Source: Methanolobus vulcani
GTDB taxonomy: Archaea > Halobacteriota > Methanosarcinia > Methanosarcinales > Methanosarcinaceae
Assembly: GCF_900100715.1 (NCBI RefSeq)
Contig: NZ_FNCA01000005.1
Span: 124,001 to 188,000 of the forward strand
Direction: 5' to 3'
DNA length: 64,000 bases
The notes below the pieces were generated by a model. It was given only the letters and a program-made list of their open reading frames with translations. It had not been told where the DNA came from and searched no databases. A program made the position numbers and the translations under genes. Shown here piece after piece: positions 44,097 through 53,124 of this stretch; the first letter of the stretch is position 1; the number at the start of each line of letters is the position of its first letter.

Positions 44097-45095
44097 TTAT
44101 AAGCCTGTAGCCTTGCTTTTCTGCACTCCTATGGCTTTATCGAACTCACGAAGAAAATCATCAAATGATTCTTTCGGGATCCTTGCACCTGCAGCAGAAG
44201 CATGTCCGCCACCGCTGCCTCCGAACATTGGTGCGATCCTGCGCAGCAAACGGTTCAGGTCTACAGATTCTGAGTTCCTTGAACGCAGGCTCATATCATA
44301 GACATTCCTCTTATGACGGAATTCGGCCGATATGCCCACATCCCGCTGTCCGTAGGAAGCAGCATATATAGCGGATTTTGACATATAACCATTGGGGTCA
44401 ACCACATAAGCCAGATTCTGAAGAGCTCTTACTTCATGTTTAACATGAATGCGGAGCTGCTCCTCAAGGTCAGCACCCTCTTTTGCATACCTTAACACAT
44501 TTGGTATAGCCGTTGGTATCTTATCATGAGATAGCGGTAAAAGGAGCTTCCTCTTGAAATCATAGTTTCTCCCTGAATAGATCAGTGCCTGGATGAGTGT
44601 GCCAGCCTGGAAGAACAGGCTTCTCTTATCCCAATCACGCAGCCACTCTTTCACAGAAGGACTGTTATCATAATAGTCCCCGATAGCTCCATAAATGGCT
44701 ACTCTACGCATATCCCTGCTCAGTCTTTTCTGAAGAACTTTGTATGTGAGTTCCGAAGCACAAACGGTAAGATCATGATGCAGCCATTCTGCACTTATAC
44801 ATTTTTCCGGTAAAGGATGATGATCAATATATGTAAGGTTGGAAACTGCTGAAACCTCATCAAGTCTTTTGAAAAGCTCTGTACAGTGTCTTTCATCAAT
44901 AGCGATATCACAAATGATCACATTCTCATAACCATCTGCAAGATTCAGGTCATCAAGGACACCTACAGGAGACGTAAAATAAACATCACCATCAGGATAA
45001 GCACTTTTTGCAATGGCACCTGAACATACTCCGTCCGAATCCCCGTGGGTCAGGATAAGGGTGGATTTATTCTCATGCCTTTTGGATTTTGTCAT
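44097..45095 (-). CDS. DHH/DHHA1-family phosphoesterase
   Basis: 332 residues. N-terminal DHH domain with metal-binding motifs THGDSDGVCSGAI, IICDIAID and TYIDHHPLP (the DHH triad), and C-terminal DHHA1 with FGGSGGGHASAAGARIP for nucleotide gripping. All catalytic residues are kept. Relatives are RecJ-like 5' exonucleases, nanoRNases or cyclic-dinucleotide phosphodiesterases; the small size suits the nanoRNase/NrnA group, but archaeal RecJ-like proteins are also possible. Followed by engB, likely one operon. Confidence 0.88.
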   Translation of the reverse strand: MTKSKRHENKSTLILTHGDSDGVCSGAIAKSAYPDGDVYFTSPVGVLDDLNLADGYENVIICDIAIDERHCTELFKRLDEVSAVSNLTYIDHHPLPEKCISAEWLHHDLTVCASELTYKVLQKRLSRDMRRVAIYGAIGDYYDNSPSVKEWLRDWDKRSLFFQAGTLIQALIYSGRNYDFKRKLLLPLSHDKIPTAIPNVLRYAKEGADLEEQLRIHVKHEVRALQNLAYVVDPNGYMSKSAIYAASYGQRDVGISAEFRHKRNVYDMSLRSRNSESVDLNRLLRRIAPMFGGSGGGHASAAGARIPKESFDDFLREFDKAIGVQKSKATGL

Positions 45096-45202
45096 GGAAA
45101 TTTCCCCTCTTAAACAAATAAAACGAACTTATATAAATAAATAATATAGAGAACTTATAGAATAATTCTCACACAGGAAAATGGTATTATAGTATTTTGT
45201 CT

Positions 45203-46480
45203 TTAGTTTTTCTTAAAAAATCCTGTGACCATGTCCAGAATATCATAAAGGAACTGCAATTTTCCGTGGTCCACTACCGGTTCAGTAGTATTCTGGGACT
45301 GCTGGGAACTTTCATTGCTGAAAGCTGTTTCTTCATTGTATGTAGTATTCACATCCGTATTCTCTGTTCCGGCACTTGAAGACACATCTGCATCGGGATC
45401 CAAAACCTGAAGAATGAACTTTTTGGAATAAGCATTGCCTGAATAATCCTTGGAATCAACAAACTTCACTTTTGCCGAAGGAATGACAATATCACCGGCT
45501 TTGTCCATCCTTACAGTATAGTTCAATGAAAAGTTATCTTCAGGATGAAGCACCATACTTCCACCTGTAACACCAGAAACAATATTACCACCTGCCGGAA
45601 GCTGATCAGATACTGTTATGTATGCTGCCCTGTCACCCTGGTTTAGAACATTGATAATTAGGTCGACATCATCATGCAGGTTCACACTGTTCGGATTGAC
45701 AGACTTAGTTACGTTTATCAAAGGACCATGAATTACAAGAGTAGTGGCATTCAGTTCTTGGAAATAATGCCTTCCTTCATAATTCACACTGACGACAGTC
45801 CCGTTCAGCTCATAGGTTCCCGGCCTTAGACCTTTTAAAGAATATTCAAGGATCTTGCTCTGATATGGCTGAAAAGAATAATTCCACGTTGAATCCGAAT
45901 CCGGATCCATTACCAGACCATCGGGAATATTTGCCTTTATTGTAACATCCTCAAGGGGAACTGCTTGTTTATTTGTTATTGTCAGTGAGAAATATGCCCT
46001 TTCATCGATGTAGACCTCACTGCTATAATCCTCTTCAACCTTCAAACTGGCATCTATCCATGGGACTACTGTGGGTAACGGGCTGGTAGTGGTATTTGCT
46101 ATAGCCACATCGATAACAGCATAAGGCGACTCTATATCATTGCCCGTAACCACTTCTATGGCAGTTATATTCAACCTGTCATCAAAAGCAGTGTTATTGG
46201 ATATCTGGGTATTATTTACACCAAGTATAGCTCCCCATGAATCATGATAAATACTAGTAATTGAAAGCATCACATAATCTGTATTTACATCTGTTGGTTT
46301 TGCCGGAGAGAAATCCTCTGCTTTGATATAATATCCACTGTGATTGACCTCATCTCCCCAATAAAGTGTGTACTCTTTAGCAGCCAGCCATTCAACATTA
46401 CTTGACTGCGCACTTGCAACAAAACAGAAATGAAACAACAGCACAGTAAGTCCTATCATAAGGAACAATTGCTGTCTCAT
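45203..46480 (-). CDS. COG1361-type secreted surface protein B
   Basis: 425 residues. Signal segment at about 5-25, then an N-terminal domain (NVEWLAAKEYTLYWGDEVNH) like that of its two paralogues. Next come two or three CARDB/DUF11-like beta domains (YFSLTITNKQAVPLEDVTIK, DDVDLIINVLNQGDRAAYIT), a Ser/Thr/Asn-rich linker, and an amphipathic C-terminal helix (FLYDILDMVTGFFKKN) instead of a clear anchor. Starts 4 bases after the stop of surface protein A; same operon as the RAD55/KaiC-like ATPase. Many N-x-S/T sites suggest N-glycosylation. Confidence 0.75.
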   Translation of the reverse strand: MRQQLFLMIGLTVLLFHFCFVASAQSSNVEWLAAKEYTLYWGDEVNHSGYYIKAEDFSPAKPTDVNTDYVMLSITSIYHDSWGAILGVNNTQISNNTAFDDRLNITAIEVVTGNDIESPYAVIDVAIANTTTSPLPTVVPWIDASLKVEEDYSSEVYIDERAYFSLTITNKQAVPLEDVTIKANIPDGLVMDPDSDSTWNYSFQPYQSKILEYSLKGLRPGTYELNGTVVSVNYEGRHYFQELNATTLVIHGPLINVTKSVNPNSVNLHDDVDLIINVLNQGDRAAYITVSDQLPAGGNIVSGVTGGSMVLHPEDNFSLNYTVRMDKAGDIVIPSAKVKFVDSKDYSGNAYSKKFILQVLDPDADVSSSAGTENTDVNTTYNEETAFSNESSQQSQNTTEPVVDHGKLQFLYDILDMVTGFFKKN

Positions 46481-46484
46481 AAAC

Positions 46485-48101
46485 TCATGACCTGTCTCTG
46501 CGTTTTGATACGAAATAAACTCCTAACAACGCAAGTATCATAGTACTAGCTTCAAATCCAGGTTGAACTCTGTCGTCCTGGGTCTGTGAATTATAAACCT
46601 CACTGGCAGTATCAGTTGAACTGCTTTGCTGATCTGTACTGGATGAACTTGACGAAGAAGAAGAAGAAGAAGAAGAACTACTTTCACTTGTTGTGTCCGA
46701 GGGGTCAACAACTGTGATAACCGGCATATTGGATATCCTTTCACCTTTGTACTCTTCAAAATCGATGAATGTTGCAGTAGTCCCGGAAACTTTAATATCC
46801 TCTGTTCCTTCAACCTTTAATTTATAAGAGTAAGTATAGCTTTTCCCATGTGTAGCAACATCATGGAAACTCAAATCTCCGTTCACGTAACTTGCATTTT
46901 CAGGCATTGTTTCCGTAGTGGTTACACTGGCATCCTTTGTACCCTGATTCTTGACAGTTACCGTTACAGTAACCTCATCTCCGGGACTCACAGATTCGGG
47001 ACTTACTGTTTTGGTGAGCACAATATCAGGGCCATTTATTTCAATAGTAGATGTTTCGGATGTAAATGTATGACTTTTCCCGTTAGGATCAGTAAAAGTA
47101 GCTGTTGCAACAGGGATATTATATTTCCCGGTCTTAATTGGTTTTAAGGTATATTCCAGTATCTTTCCCTTGGTTTCTTTTGAGTCGAATGATAATGACA
47201 TTTCGGTTTCAACGTTGTCCTGGACTTCAAGGTCAGTTGTTAGAGGATTATTAAGGGTTACAGAACTCAGACTGTATATACCATTGTTCCATATGCTCAC
47301 TGAAACATGTGCTGTTTCATCCATATATATCTCATCGGTCACACTTTTTGAGACGACAAGTTCCACAACAGGTTCAATAGTTAGTGTCTTTGTTTCACTG
47401 TCTTCATGGATCTCACCGTTTATGTCCCTGGATTTTGTAGTTACTGTGATGTCAACATCAGTTTCATCCCAGTAATGAGGAATTTCAAGTTTGATCTTAA
47501 TTGGGTCCAGCACTTCATCTTCTTCCACTGCAGTGTAATGATGACTTAACTTACCATCAAGGACTTTCATTCCATCAACGTCAATGTCCACGGTCAGATC
47601 TTCTGCTTCTGCATCACCGTCATTAGATATATCTATTGTTGCATCAATTGAAGGATAAGTTAAAATACGGGGATCATAGGTATCGTCTTCAGTATTGATC
47701 GTAATACCCATTTCAGGGATTCCCCTTTCATAAACTTCAATAGCTGCTGTAGGATTGTCCATGTTGCCAGTCCAATCATCGAGATTAAGAGTCACTTTTG
47801 TTACAAGGATCCTGAGATCATCGCCATTTGCCGTGTCACGGAACTCAAAACCTTCACCTGCACGGGCAGCAGATTTCTTTTGAAGCTCATTACCACGATA
47901 TATACCCATACTTACGTAACCGTCCTTGTTGAAATCTTCCACTTTAATGGTATAATCGCCTGAAGTGAGAGTACCACCCCATTGCAGCGTGCCGCTTGCA
48001 TCAGCACTATCACTCCATTCTATATCATTAAGTGTATATGCCATCACAGGCAAACTCAATAGAGCAATTAATATTACACAAAGAAACACTTTACGTATCA
48101 T
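46485..48101 (-). CDS. COG1361-type surface protein A with PGF-CTERM sorting tail
   Basis: 538 residues. Signal peptide (VFLCVILIALLSLPVMA), an N-terminal domain WSDSADASGTLQWGG shared with its paralogues, three CARDB/DUF11-like domains (about 140-430), a poly-Ser linker of over 20 Ser, and the tail VQPGFEASTMILALLGVYFV followed by basic residues. This tail is a PGF-CTERM signal, which archaeosortase A removes when linking the protein to lipid. The ribosome site is GGGGA. The protein is third in a four-gene operon, right after the 167-residue hypothetical. Confidence 0.85.
   Translation of the reverse strand: MIRKVFLCVILIALLSLPVMAYTLNDIEWSDSADASGTLQWGGTLTSGDYTIKVEDFNKDGYVSMGIYRGNELQKKSAARAGEGFEFRDTANGDDLRILVTKVTLNLDDWTGNMDNPTAAIEVYERGIPEMGITINTEDDTYDPRILTYPSIDATIDISNDGDAEAEDLTVDIDVDGMKVLDGKLSHHYTAVEEDEVLDPIKIKLEIPHYWDETDVDITVTTKSRDINGEIHEDSETKTLTIEPVVELVVSKSVTDEIYMDETAHVSVSIWNNGIYSLSSVTLNNPLTTDLEVQDNVETEMSLSFDSKETKGKILEYTLKPIKTGKYNIPVATATFTDPNGKSHTFTSETSTIEINGPDIVLTKTVSPESVSPGDEVTVTVTVKNQGTKDASVTTTETMPENASYVNGDLSFHDVATHGKSYTYSYKLKVEGTEDIKVSGTTATFIDFEEYKGERISNMPVITVVDPSDTTSESSSSSSSSSSSSSSSTDQQSSSTDTASEVYNSQTQDDRVQPGFEASTMILALLGVYFVSKRRDRS
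46654..46677. repeat. GAA trinucleotide microsatellite coding for poly-Ser
   Basis: Eight perfect GAA units on the plus strand lie inside the linker of surface protein A and read as TTC-type repeats on the minus strand, giving a run of Ser codons in frame (TCT). A whole-unit slip would change linker length by one Ser without breaking the frame. Confidence 0.85.
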
Positions 48102-48131
48102 AGAAATCCCCGGACATTACGTTATTCAGTA

Positions 48132-48635
48132 CTATATTTTTGGATATAAGGGCTTAAATCCCCTAAGCTGTGTGGGTCTGTCAATGACCTTTGTTCTGGA
48201 AGTAGACTCAGGCATATTCATAAGCGAGGGTTGTAATATCATTCCTGCAATAGATTTATCCTTCACAAGAGAACTCCCATAACCAGAATCGATACCTCCA
48301 TTGCCACTATGCAATACACTTGAATCGTACACTACTTTCGAATCTTGACGCTCTTTTTCAGCCTCTTTTTTAGAGAGGCCTGCATGCATATCTCTTTCCT
48401 TGGCTTTCAGACCTTCTGCTTTACCCTTGGTATACCGTTCTTTGACCAGTGTGTCAAAACCGGCTGTTTTGGCAAGATCTTCAAGCATGGAATAACGTTC
48501 ACTAACCCATCCCAGTTCTGAATGCTTATGGTAACCTACCTCAAAGCCCAGATCATAGGCACTTTTTGTAAGTTCGGCAACCTCAGCATCAGTAAGCTGG
48601 GTTTTTTCTTCCTTTTTGGAAAAAAATCTTACCAT
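48132..48635 (-). CDS. charged helical protein in the RAD55-surface operon, unknown
   Basis: 167 residues, soluble, charged. The first half is helical (LTDAEVAELTKSAYDLGFEV, FDTLVKERYTKGKAEGLKAK), with a repeated Tyr/Gly pattern. The second half is a low-complexity Ser/Gly linker with a basic end (FKPLYPKI). I recognise no family. It starts 12 bases after the RAD55/KaiC-like gene and ends 30 bases before surface protein A, so it is part of the same message; it may link the ATPase with the envelope proteins (inference). Confidence 0.6.
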   Translation of the reverse strand: MVRFFSKKEEKTQLTDAEVAELTKSAYDLGFEVGYHKHSELGWVSERYSMLEDLAKTAGFDTLVKERYTKGKAEGLKAKERDMHAGLSKKEAEKERQDSKVVYDSSVLHSGNGGIDSGYGSSLVKDKSIAGMILQPSLMNMPESTSRTKVIDRPTQLRGFKPLYPKI

Positions 48636-48647
48636 TTGGATACACCA

Positions 48648-49391
48648 TCATTCAAGAAGGCCACTTACAACAAGACCTTTATCGCCAAAGCCTACAGCGC
48701 GCATATTACAATCATGCTTTGTTCCACGCATTTTGATAATTTGCATTGCACGGGTCATGGTTTTGTCATAAAGGAAATTGTGCATGAATACAACTCCATG
48801 TGCAGCGAACTGCTCAGTTGAGTACGCACTTGGATCGGTCATCTCGGATATTAGTATAGTCGTACAGCCAAGTTTCTTAAGGTTCCTGATGAAACGACTC
48901 ATTTCTTTTTCCTGTAATGACATATCCCTTGTAGTGAACCTTATAGCAGAAACGGAATCAATAACAAGTCTTTTTACATCATACTCTGAAACATAAGCTG
49001 CTATTTCCCTGAAAACCATTGCAGGTGAGGGAGCCTCATGCTCTCCTGCTGATGTGGAAACTTCATAATCAGGAGTAATGTACTCGCTCATCTCATCCAT
49101 GAAACCGTATTCCATCCTTGGTCCAAGGTCTGCAAAAAGCAGTTTTTTCATTTTGATAAGGGTGAGCACATTCATGGAGTAGTTTGACATATCATCGATT
49201 ATATTCTGCGGACTTTCCAGTAAGGTCACATAAAGTCCGGTTTCACCGAGAGCTGCACCGTACGCCAGATACTGCACGCAAAAAGTTGTTTTACCACTGC
49301 CTGGTGGGCCACTCACCAGATATACACGATCTGAGAGCAGGCCACCCTGCACCAGCTCGTCAAAACCTTCTATGCCTGTCTTTATCCTCAT
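48648..49391 (-). CDS. RAD55/KaiC-like RecA-superfamily ATPase
   Basis: 247 residues, one KaiC domain. Walker A GPPGSGKTTF at about 28-37, Walker B RLVIDSVSAIRF, and the family start KTGIEGFDELVQGGL are all present. Archaeal single-domain KaiC/RAD55 proteins act as ATP-dependent regulators, and the archaellum protein FlaH is a relative. The ribosome site GAGGATAG precedes the ATG. It heads a four-gene unit with a small helical protein and two secreted COG1361 proteins, an unusual grouping that suggests control or assembly of surface structures. Confidence 0.85.
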   Translation of the reverse strand: MRIKTGIEGFDELVQGGLLSDRVYLVSGPPGSGKTTFCVQYLAYGAALGETGLYVTLLESPQNIIDDMSNYSMNVLTLIKMKKLLFADLGPRMEYGFMDEMSEYITPDYEVSTSAGEHEAPSPAMVFREIAAYVSEYDVKRLVIDSVSAIRFTTRDMSLQEKEMSRFIRNLKKLGCTTILISEMTDPSAYSTEQFAAHGVVFMHNFLYDKTMTRAMQIIKMRGTKHDCNMRAVGFGDKGLVVSGLLE

Positions 49392-49575
49392 GAACTATCC
49401 TCGAATAACCACTAATTAATCAATATAAAAGTGTTATTTATAATTATACTGTGCATCTATTTGAATGCTTCGATTGTATCTACATATCAAAAATAATAGT
49501 AAACTTATAATATTGTGCAAAATTTGCAAAGCTTTTTCCGACAGCTTAAAATCAGTTTGAATTTATTATTTTTTT

Positions 49576-50316
49576 ATGCAACTAAAAGATGTTATCAGCG
49601 TACTGGAGGATATTGCCCCACCAACGCTTGCGGAAGATTTTGACATAGGTCGTATCGGCCTGAACCTTGACATGCAAAATGACATTAAAAAGATAGCTAT
49701 GGCTCTTGACCCCACAGAATATGTACTTAACAGGGCTGCCATGATAAAAGCGGATCTGCTTGTCACACATCATACCCTGATATTCCATGCTGTGCACTGC
49801 ATCAATAAAGAACTGGCAGAAAGCCTTAAAATTGCACTTGATAACGGAATATCATTATACTCCATGCATACGAACTTCGATAAGGCAAAAGGCGGTATCA
49901 ATGATGCACTGGCAAACAGACTTGGACTTTCAGATATACAGGAAACTCCTATCGGTCGCATAGGGACTATTGCTCCGTGTTCTGTGGACACATTTGTTAA
50001 CCACGTATCCAAGAGTCTTGGAACCCACGTAATGTATGCAGGAAACATAGATGAGATCAAAAAAGTTATGGTATTCGGGGGAAGTGGTTTCAGATCAGAG
50101 TATATTGATGCAGCTAGAAGTTATGGTGCTGATGCCTATGTATCGTCTGAACTGAAACATGACATAATCAGATCTTATAGTGATATGCTGCTTGTGGATG
50201 CGACACACTATGCTACCGAGAATCCGGGAATGCAGGACCTATGCCCGGTGCTTGCCGAAAGACTCGGCATTGATGTGGAATTCATCGAGCATGATCCACT
50301 AATAAAAACACTCTGA
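49576..50316 (+). CDS. Nif3-like dinuclear metal-centre protein
   Basis: 246 residues. Metal-ligand motifs of the Nif3/DUF34 family: LLVTHHTLIF, SLYSMHTNFDKAKGGINDAL and VDATHYATENPGM with conserved His, Asp and Glu. The protein lacks the PII-like insert of long bacterial forms, so it is the short type. Function is unsettled; some members are GTP cyclohydrolase-like. No operon neighbours except a tiny charged gene after it. Confidence 0.9.
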   Translation: MQLKDVISVLEDIAPPTLAEDFDIGRIGLNLDMQNDIKKIAMALDPTEYVLNRAAMIKADLLVTHHTLIFHAVHCINKELAESLKIALDNGISLYSMHTNFDKAKGGINDALANRLGLSDIQETPIGRIGTIAPCSVDTFVNHVSKSLGTHVMYAGNIDEIKKVMVFGGSGFRSEYIDAARSYGADAYVSSELKHDIIRSYSDMLLVDATHYATENPGMQDLCPVLAERLGIDVEFIEHDPLIKTL

Positions 50317-50351
50317 TAAATCATCTGAGAAAACTTAGTATCTGTGATAGC

Positions 50352-50507
50352 ATGCCAGAAAAAGAGAAAAAAGAAGAAATGGACGAAGATGAACTGGATG
50401 AGCTCTTTGAGCAGCATATTAAAAGAAGAGAAGATCCAAAACATCGTGGATACGGAGATTATGAAAGAAGAAGGATATACAGGGGTCCTTCTGTAAAAAA
50501 AGATTGA
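50352..50507 (+). CDS. 51-residue charged protein
   Basis: MPEKEKKEEMDEDELDELFE and on: an acidic first half and basic second half (RREDPKHRGYGDYERRR), no Cys, no membrane segment. A GTGATAG site lies just before the ATG. Its stop is 8 bases from the convergent trm56-like gene. Sequence composition suggests a nucleic-acid- or ribosome-associated small protein, unproved. Confidence 0.5.
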   Translation: MPEKEKKEEMDEDELDELFEQHIKRREDPKHRGYGDYERRRIYRGPSVKKD

Positions 50508-50515
50508 AGAGATTT

Positions 50516-51049
50516 TTATTCTCTCCGGTCTATAACATTTTTTCCACATTTCTCAGGAACTATTGTTAATTCTCCACCTTCAAATTCTGTCCTCAAAGGA
50601 TCGGTTGATGATATACGATCCAAAGTTACTGCCACCGCAGCAACTTCTGAATGTGGCTGATTTCCAACTGCAACATTCCAGTCGGCCATCTCATATATCT
50701 CGAACGGAACTTTTTCAGCACCAACGACTATCATGAGCTTTTCACATTTACTGATCTCTGGAACTGCATCCGGGAGATTAATTCCATACATTGACAGATG
50801 GCACACTTTGCCACCGTCTTCCTTCCATTTCTTGATCTCGGTTTTCCAGCTCACATCGTTCTTAACATAGAAATTCCCACCAAAACGGTTGGAAACATCT
50901 GCAATGTTGTCTGAGAGCTTTTTATCATCCGATGCCAGGAGCATGCCCTCGGCACCGAAGGCGCGTGCTGTCAGGCCAACATGAGTTGTTATCCTTTTAT
51001 CACGCTGCGGACGGTGGCCAAGCCTTAATATTACTATTTTTTCAGGCAT
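50516..51049 (-). CDS. trm56: tRNA (cytidine-56-2'-O)-methyltransferase
   Basis: 177 residues of the SPOUT knotted-methyltransferase group. VILRLGHRPQRDKRITTHVG at the start and LMIVVGAEKVPFEIYEMADW, VAVGNQPHSEVAAVAVTLDR form the S-adenosylmethionine knot of Trm56, the archaeal enzyme that methylates C56 in the T loop of tRNA. Length matches the family. It starts 11 bases after the AMP phosphorylase stop on the same strand, so the two are an operon. Confidence 0.94.
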   Translation of the reverse strand: MPEKIVILRLGHRPQRDKRITTHVGLTARAFGAEGMLLASDDKKLSDNIADVSNRFGGNFYVKNDVSWKTEIKKWKEDGGKVCHLSMYGINLPDAVPEISKCEKLMIVVGAEKVPFEIYEMADWNVAVGNQPHSEVAAVAVTLDRISSTDPLRTEFEGGELTIVPEKCGKNVIDRRE

Positions 51050-51060
51050 AGTGATCGTTT

Positions 51061-52581
51061 TCAGAGTTCTTTAACGTCAGCGACTCTCTCAAGAAGCATA
51101 CCTTCTACTACTATTGGAAGATCTTCTCTTGCATTCTTGATGGCATCTGCCAGCTTGTCTTCCTTTTCGGCGTAGATCGTAAGTACAGGCTGACCGGCTT
51201 TTACTGCTTCACCACGTTTCTTGTGTATTCTTACACCTGCACCTTTGTCATTGGGAGCACCTGCAAGCCTTGCTATCTGAACAATGCGTTTGTTGTGGAA
51301 CTCAAGGACATAACCATTTGTAGGAGCTTTCAATTCTGCAGTATATTGCCCTACTTTGATGTCCCTGTAAGTTACATTAGGGTCTCCGCCCTGTATCTCA
51401 ATTATCTCCTTTAGTTTTGCAAATGCCTTACCGTTCTTCAGTGTTTCTATGGCAAGGTCGTGACCCTGACCTTTTGCAGCAACTCCGCCCATCTCAAGAA
51501 GCATACCTGCAAGTACCGCACTTTTTTCAATAAGACTGTTAGGACCTTCCATTGTTTCAAGGACCTGCAAAGCCTCTATTACCTCTAGTGCAGGACCAAC
51601 TGTTCTTCCAACAGGAGAAGCGCCGTATGTAAGTGCACAATCGACATCCATTCCGAGGCGTTCTCCAAGGTTGATGAGGTCTCTTGCAAGTTTTCTTCCG
51701 GTCTTCACATCAGGTATCTTTGTACCGGCACCGGTAGGAATATCCATTACAACTTTCTGAGCTCCTACTGCACCTTTTTTAGCCATTATCGAAGCCAGAA
51801 GCTGGCAGTGCGGGTCAATTGAAAGTGGATACTCGATCCGGATCAGCTTGTCATCGGCAGGTGCGATATTGGTTGCACCGCCCCATACAATTACTCCGCC
51901 TACTTTCTCGGTCATTTCTTTTATCTGCTGGGCAGTGAACTCTACAGGAGCCAGGATCTCCATAAGATCGGCAGTTCCTCCTGCACCTGTAATTGCACGG
52001 GAACTTGTCTTTGGAATGAGCAAACCATTAGCTGCAACAATAGGAACAATCAAAAGGGATATCTTGTTTCCGGGAACTCCTCCAATGGAGTGTTTGTCCA
52101 TAATAGGTGTGGTGGCAAATTCAATACGTTCACCAGTATCGATCATGGCCTTGGTGAGCCACTCGGTCTCATCCTCGCTCAAGTCTTTGATATAGGTTGC
52201 AGTCAGGAATGCAGCAAGTTCAATATCACTCAGATTCTCTTCAACGATATCTTTGATAAGCTCATATATCTCATCTCTTTCCAGCCTGTTGCCATCCATA
52301 ACCTTTCGAATTATGCGTGCGGATTTTGGTTTCTCTGCAGGTTCGACTTCAACTGTTTCTGTCCACTCTTTCTTGAGCTGTTCCTGCACTTCATGATACA
52401 AACCTATCATTCCGGGAGCTATCATATCCTCGGTAAAGTCTACAATGGCTGTAAGGACCTTATGATCTCTTATCCTTACCCTGTCACCTTCATTTACACC
52501 GATCTCCTTTGCATCGATAATATTCATTACTACTTTATATTTGCCGACCTTGATATCAATAGGCTGAACTTTTAGCTGCAT
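51061..52581 (-). CDS. deoA: AMP phosphorylase (archaeal DeoA family)
   Basis: 506 residues from the ATG at 52581, the archaeal length. It splits AMP (and CMP, UMP) with phosphate to free base and ribose 1,5-bisphosphate, which feeds type III RuBisCO. An N-terminal about 85-residue barrel precedes the phosphorylase fold: DKHSIGGVPGNKISLL, SSRAITGAGGTADLMEIL, LTYGASPVGRTVGPALE and DKGAGVRIHKKRG. AAAGGTGA lies 5 bases before this ATG. Same operon as trm56. Works with guanine deaminase and the NCS2 permease in nucleotide salvage (inference). Confidence 0.94.
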   Translation of the reverse strand: MQLKVQPIDIKVGKYKVVMNIIDAKEIGVNEGDRVRIRDHKVLTAIVDFTEDMIAPGMIGLYHEVQEQLKKEWTETVEVEPAEKPKSARIIRKVMDGNRLERDEIYELIKDIVEENLSDIELAAFLTATYIKDLSEDETEWLTKAMIDTGERIEFATTPIMDKHSIGGVPGNKISLLIVPIVAANGLLIPKTSSRAITGAGGTADLMEILAPVEFTAQQIKEMTEKVGGVIVWGGATNIAPADDKLIRIEYPLSIDPHCQLLASIMAKKGAVGAQKVVMDIPTGAGTKIPDVKTGRKLARDLINLGERLGMDVDCALTYGASPVGRTVGPALEVIEALQVLETMEGPNSLIEKSAVLAGMLLEMGGVAAKGQGHDLAIETLKNGKAFAKLKEIIEIQGGDPNVTYRDIKVGQYTAELKAPTNGYVLEFHNKRIVQIARLAGAPNDKGAGVRIHKKRGEAVKAGQPVLTIYAEKEDKLADAIKNAREDLPIVVEGMLLERVADVKEL

Positions 52582-52713
52582 TATTTCACCTTTATAATAT
52601 AACAGGGAAATACGCGAAGGAATAAATAGCTTTATGGTTAGCTGAAAAATAAGGTTGGAATGATCTGGAATTATAGAGTACACAAGATGCCAGATATCCT
52701 TTTATTAATTAAT

Positions 52714-53007
52714 TTAATCTTCTACTGGATATACTGCTTCACAAATTACAGGTGATCTGCTCTTACTACTGAAGAAGTTCCTTGTTGTGCAGGCCATCCA
52801 CTTCCAGTGCAATACCAGATGTATAACTGAGAATGCAACCATTAGAAGTCCTATCTGTTCATGAAACTGGAGCAGTTCCCGGCTGCTATATCCAAGCAAA
52901 CTGGTACCATGACCGGCAAACATCAGGACAACTCCTGTTACGCTTACTATGACTGATTGTGCTAACAATGGTATGTCCACAATATAATTTAATGTATTTT
53001 TCTTCAT
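52714..53007 (-). CDS. DUF4405-like membrane protein
   Basis: 97 residues with two or three helices. LNYIVDIPLLAQSVIVSVTG and LLQFHEQIGLLMVAFSVIHL, VLHWKWM match the DUF4405 layout, where conserved His residues may bind haem as in cytochrome-b-like proteins. Two Cys (MACTT, VICEAV) are near the end. No electron-transfer gene is next to it. It is followed upstream by the RNA-rich 53008-53456 spacer. Confidence 0.75.
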   Translation of the reverse strand: MKKNTLNYIVDIPLLAQSVIVSVTGVVLMFAGHGTSLLGYSSRELLQFHEQIGLLMVAFSVIHLVLHWKWMACTTRNFFSSKSRSPVICEAVYPVED

Positions 53008-53124
53008 TTATCCAATCCTCTTTATAATTAATTTTTTGACTTTAGTGGTTTTTGTTGGTTTTCTCTAATAGTAATCTGTGGATAGTTGTAGTGTTATGAT
53101 GGAAAATTGTGATTATTAGTTAGA

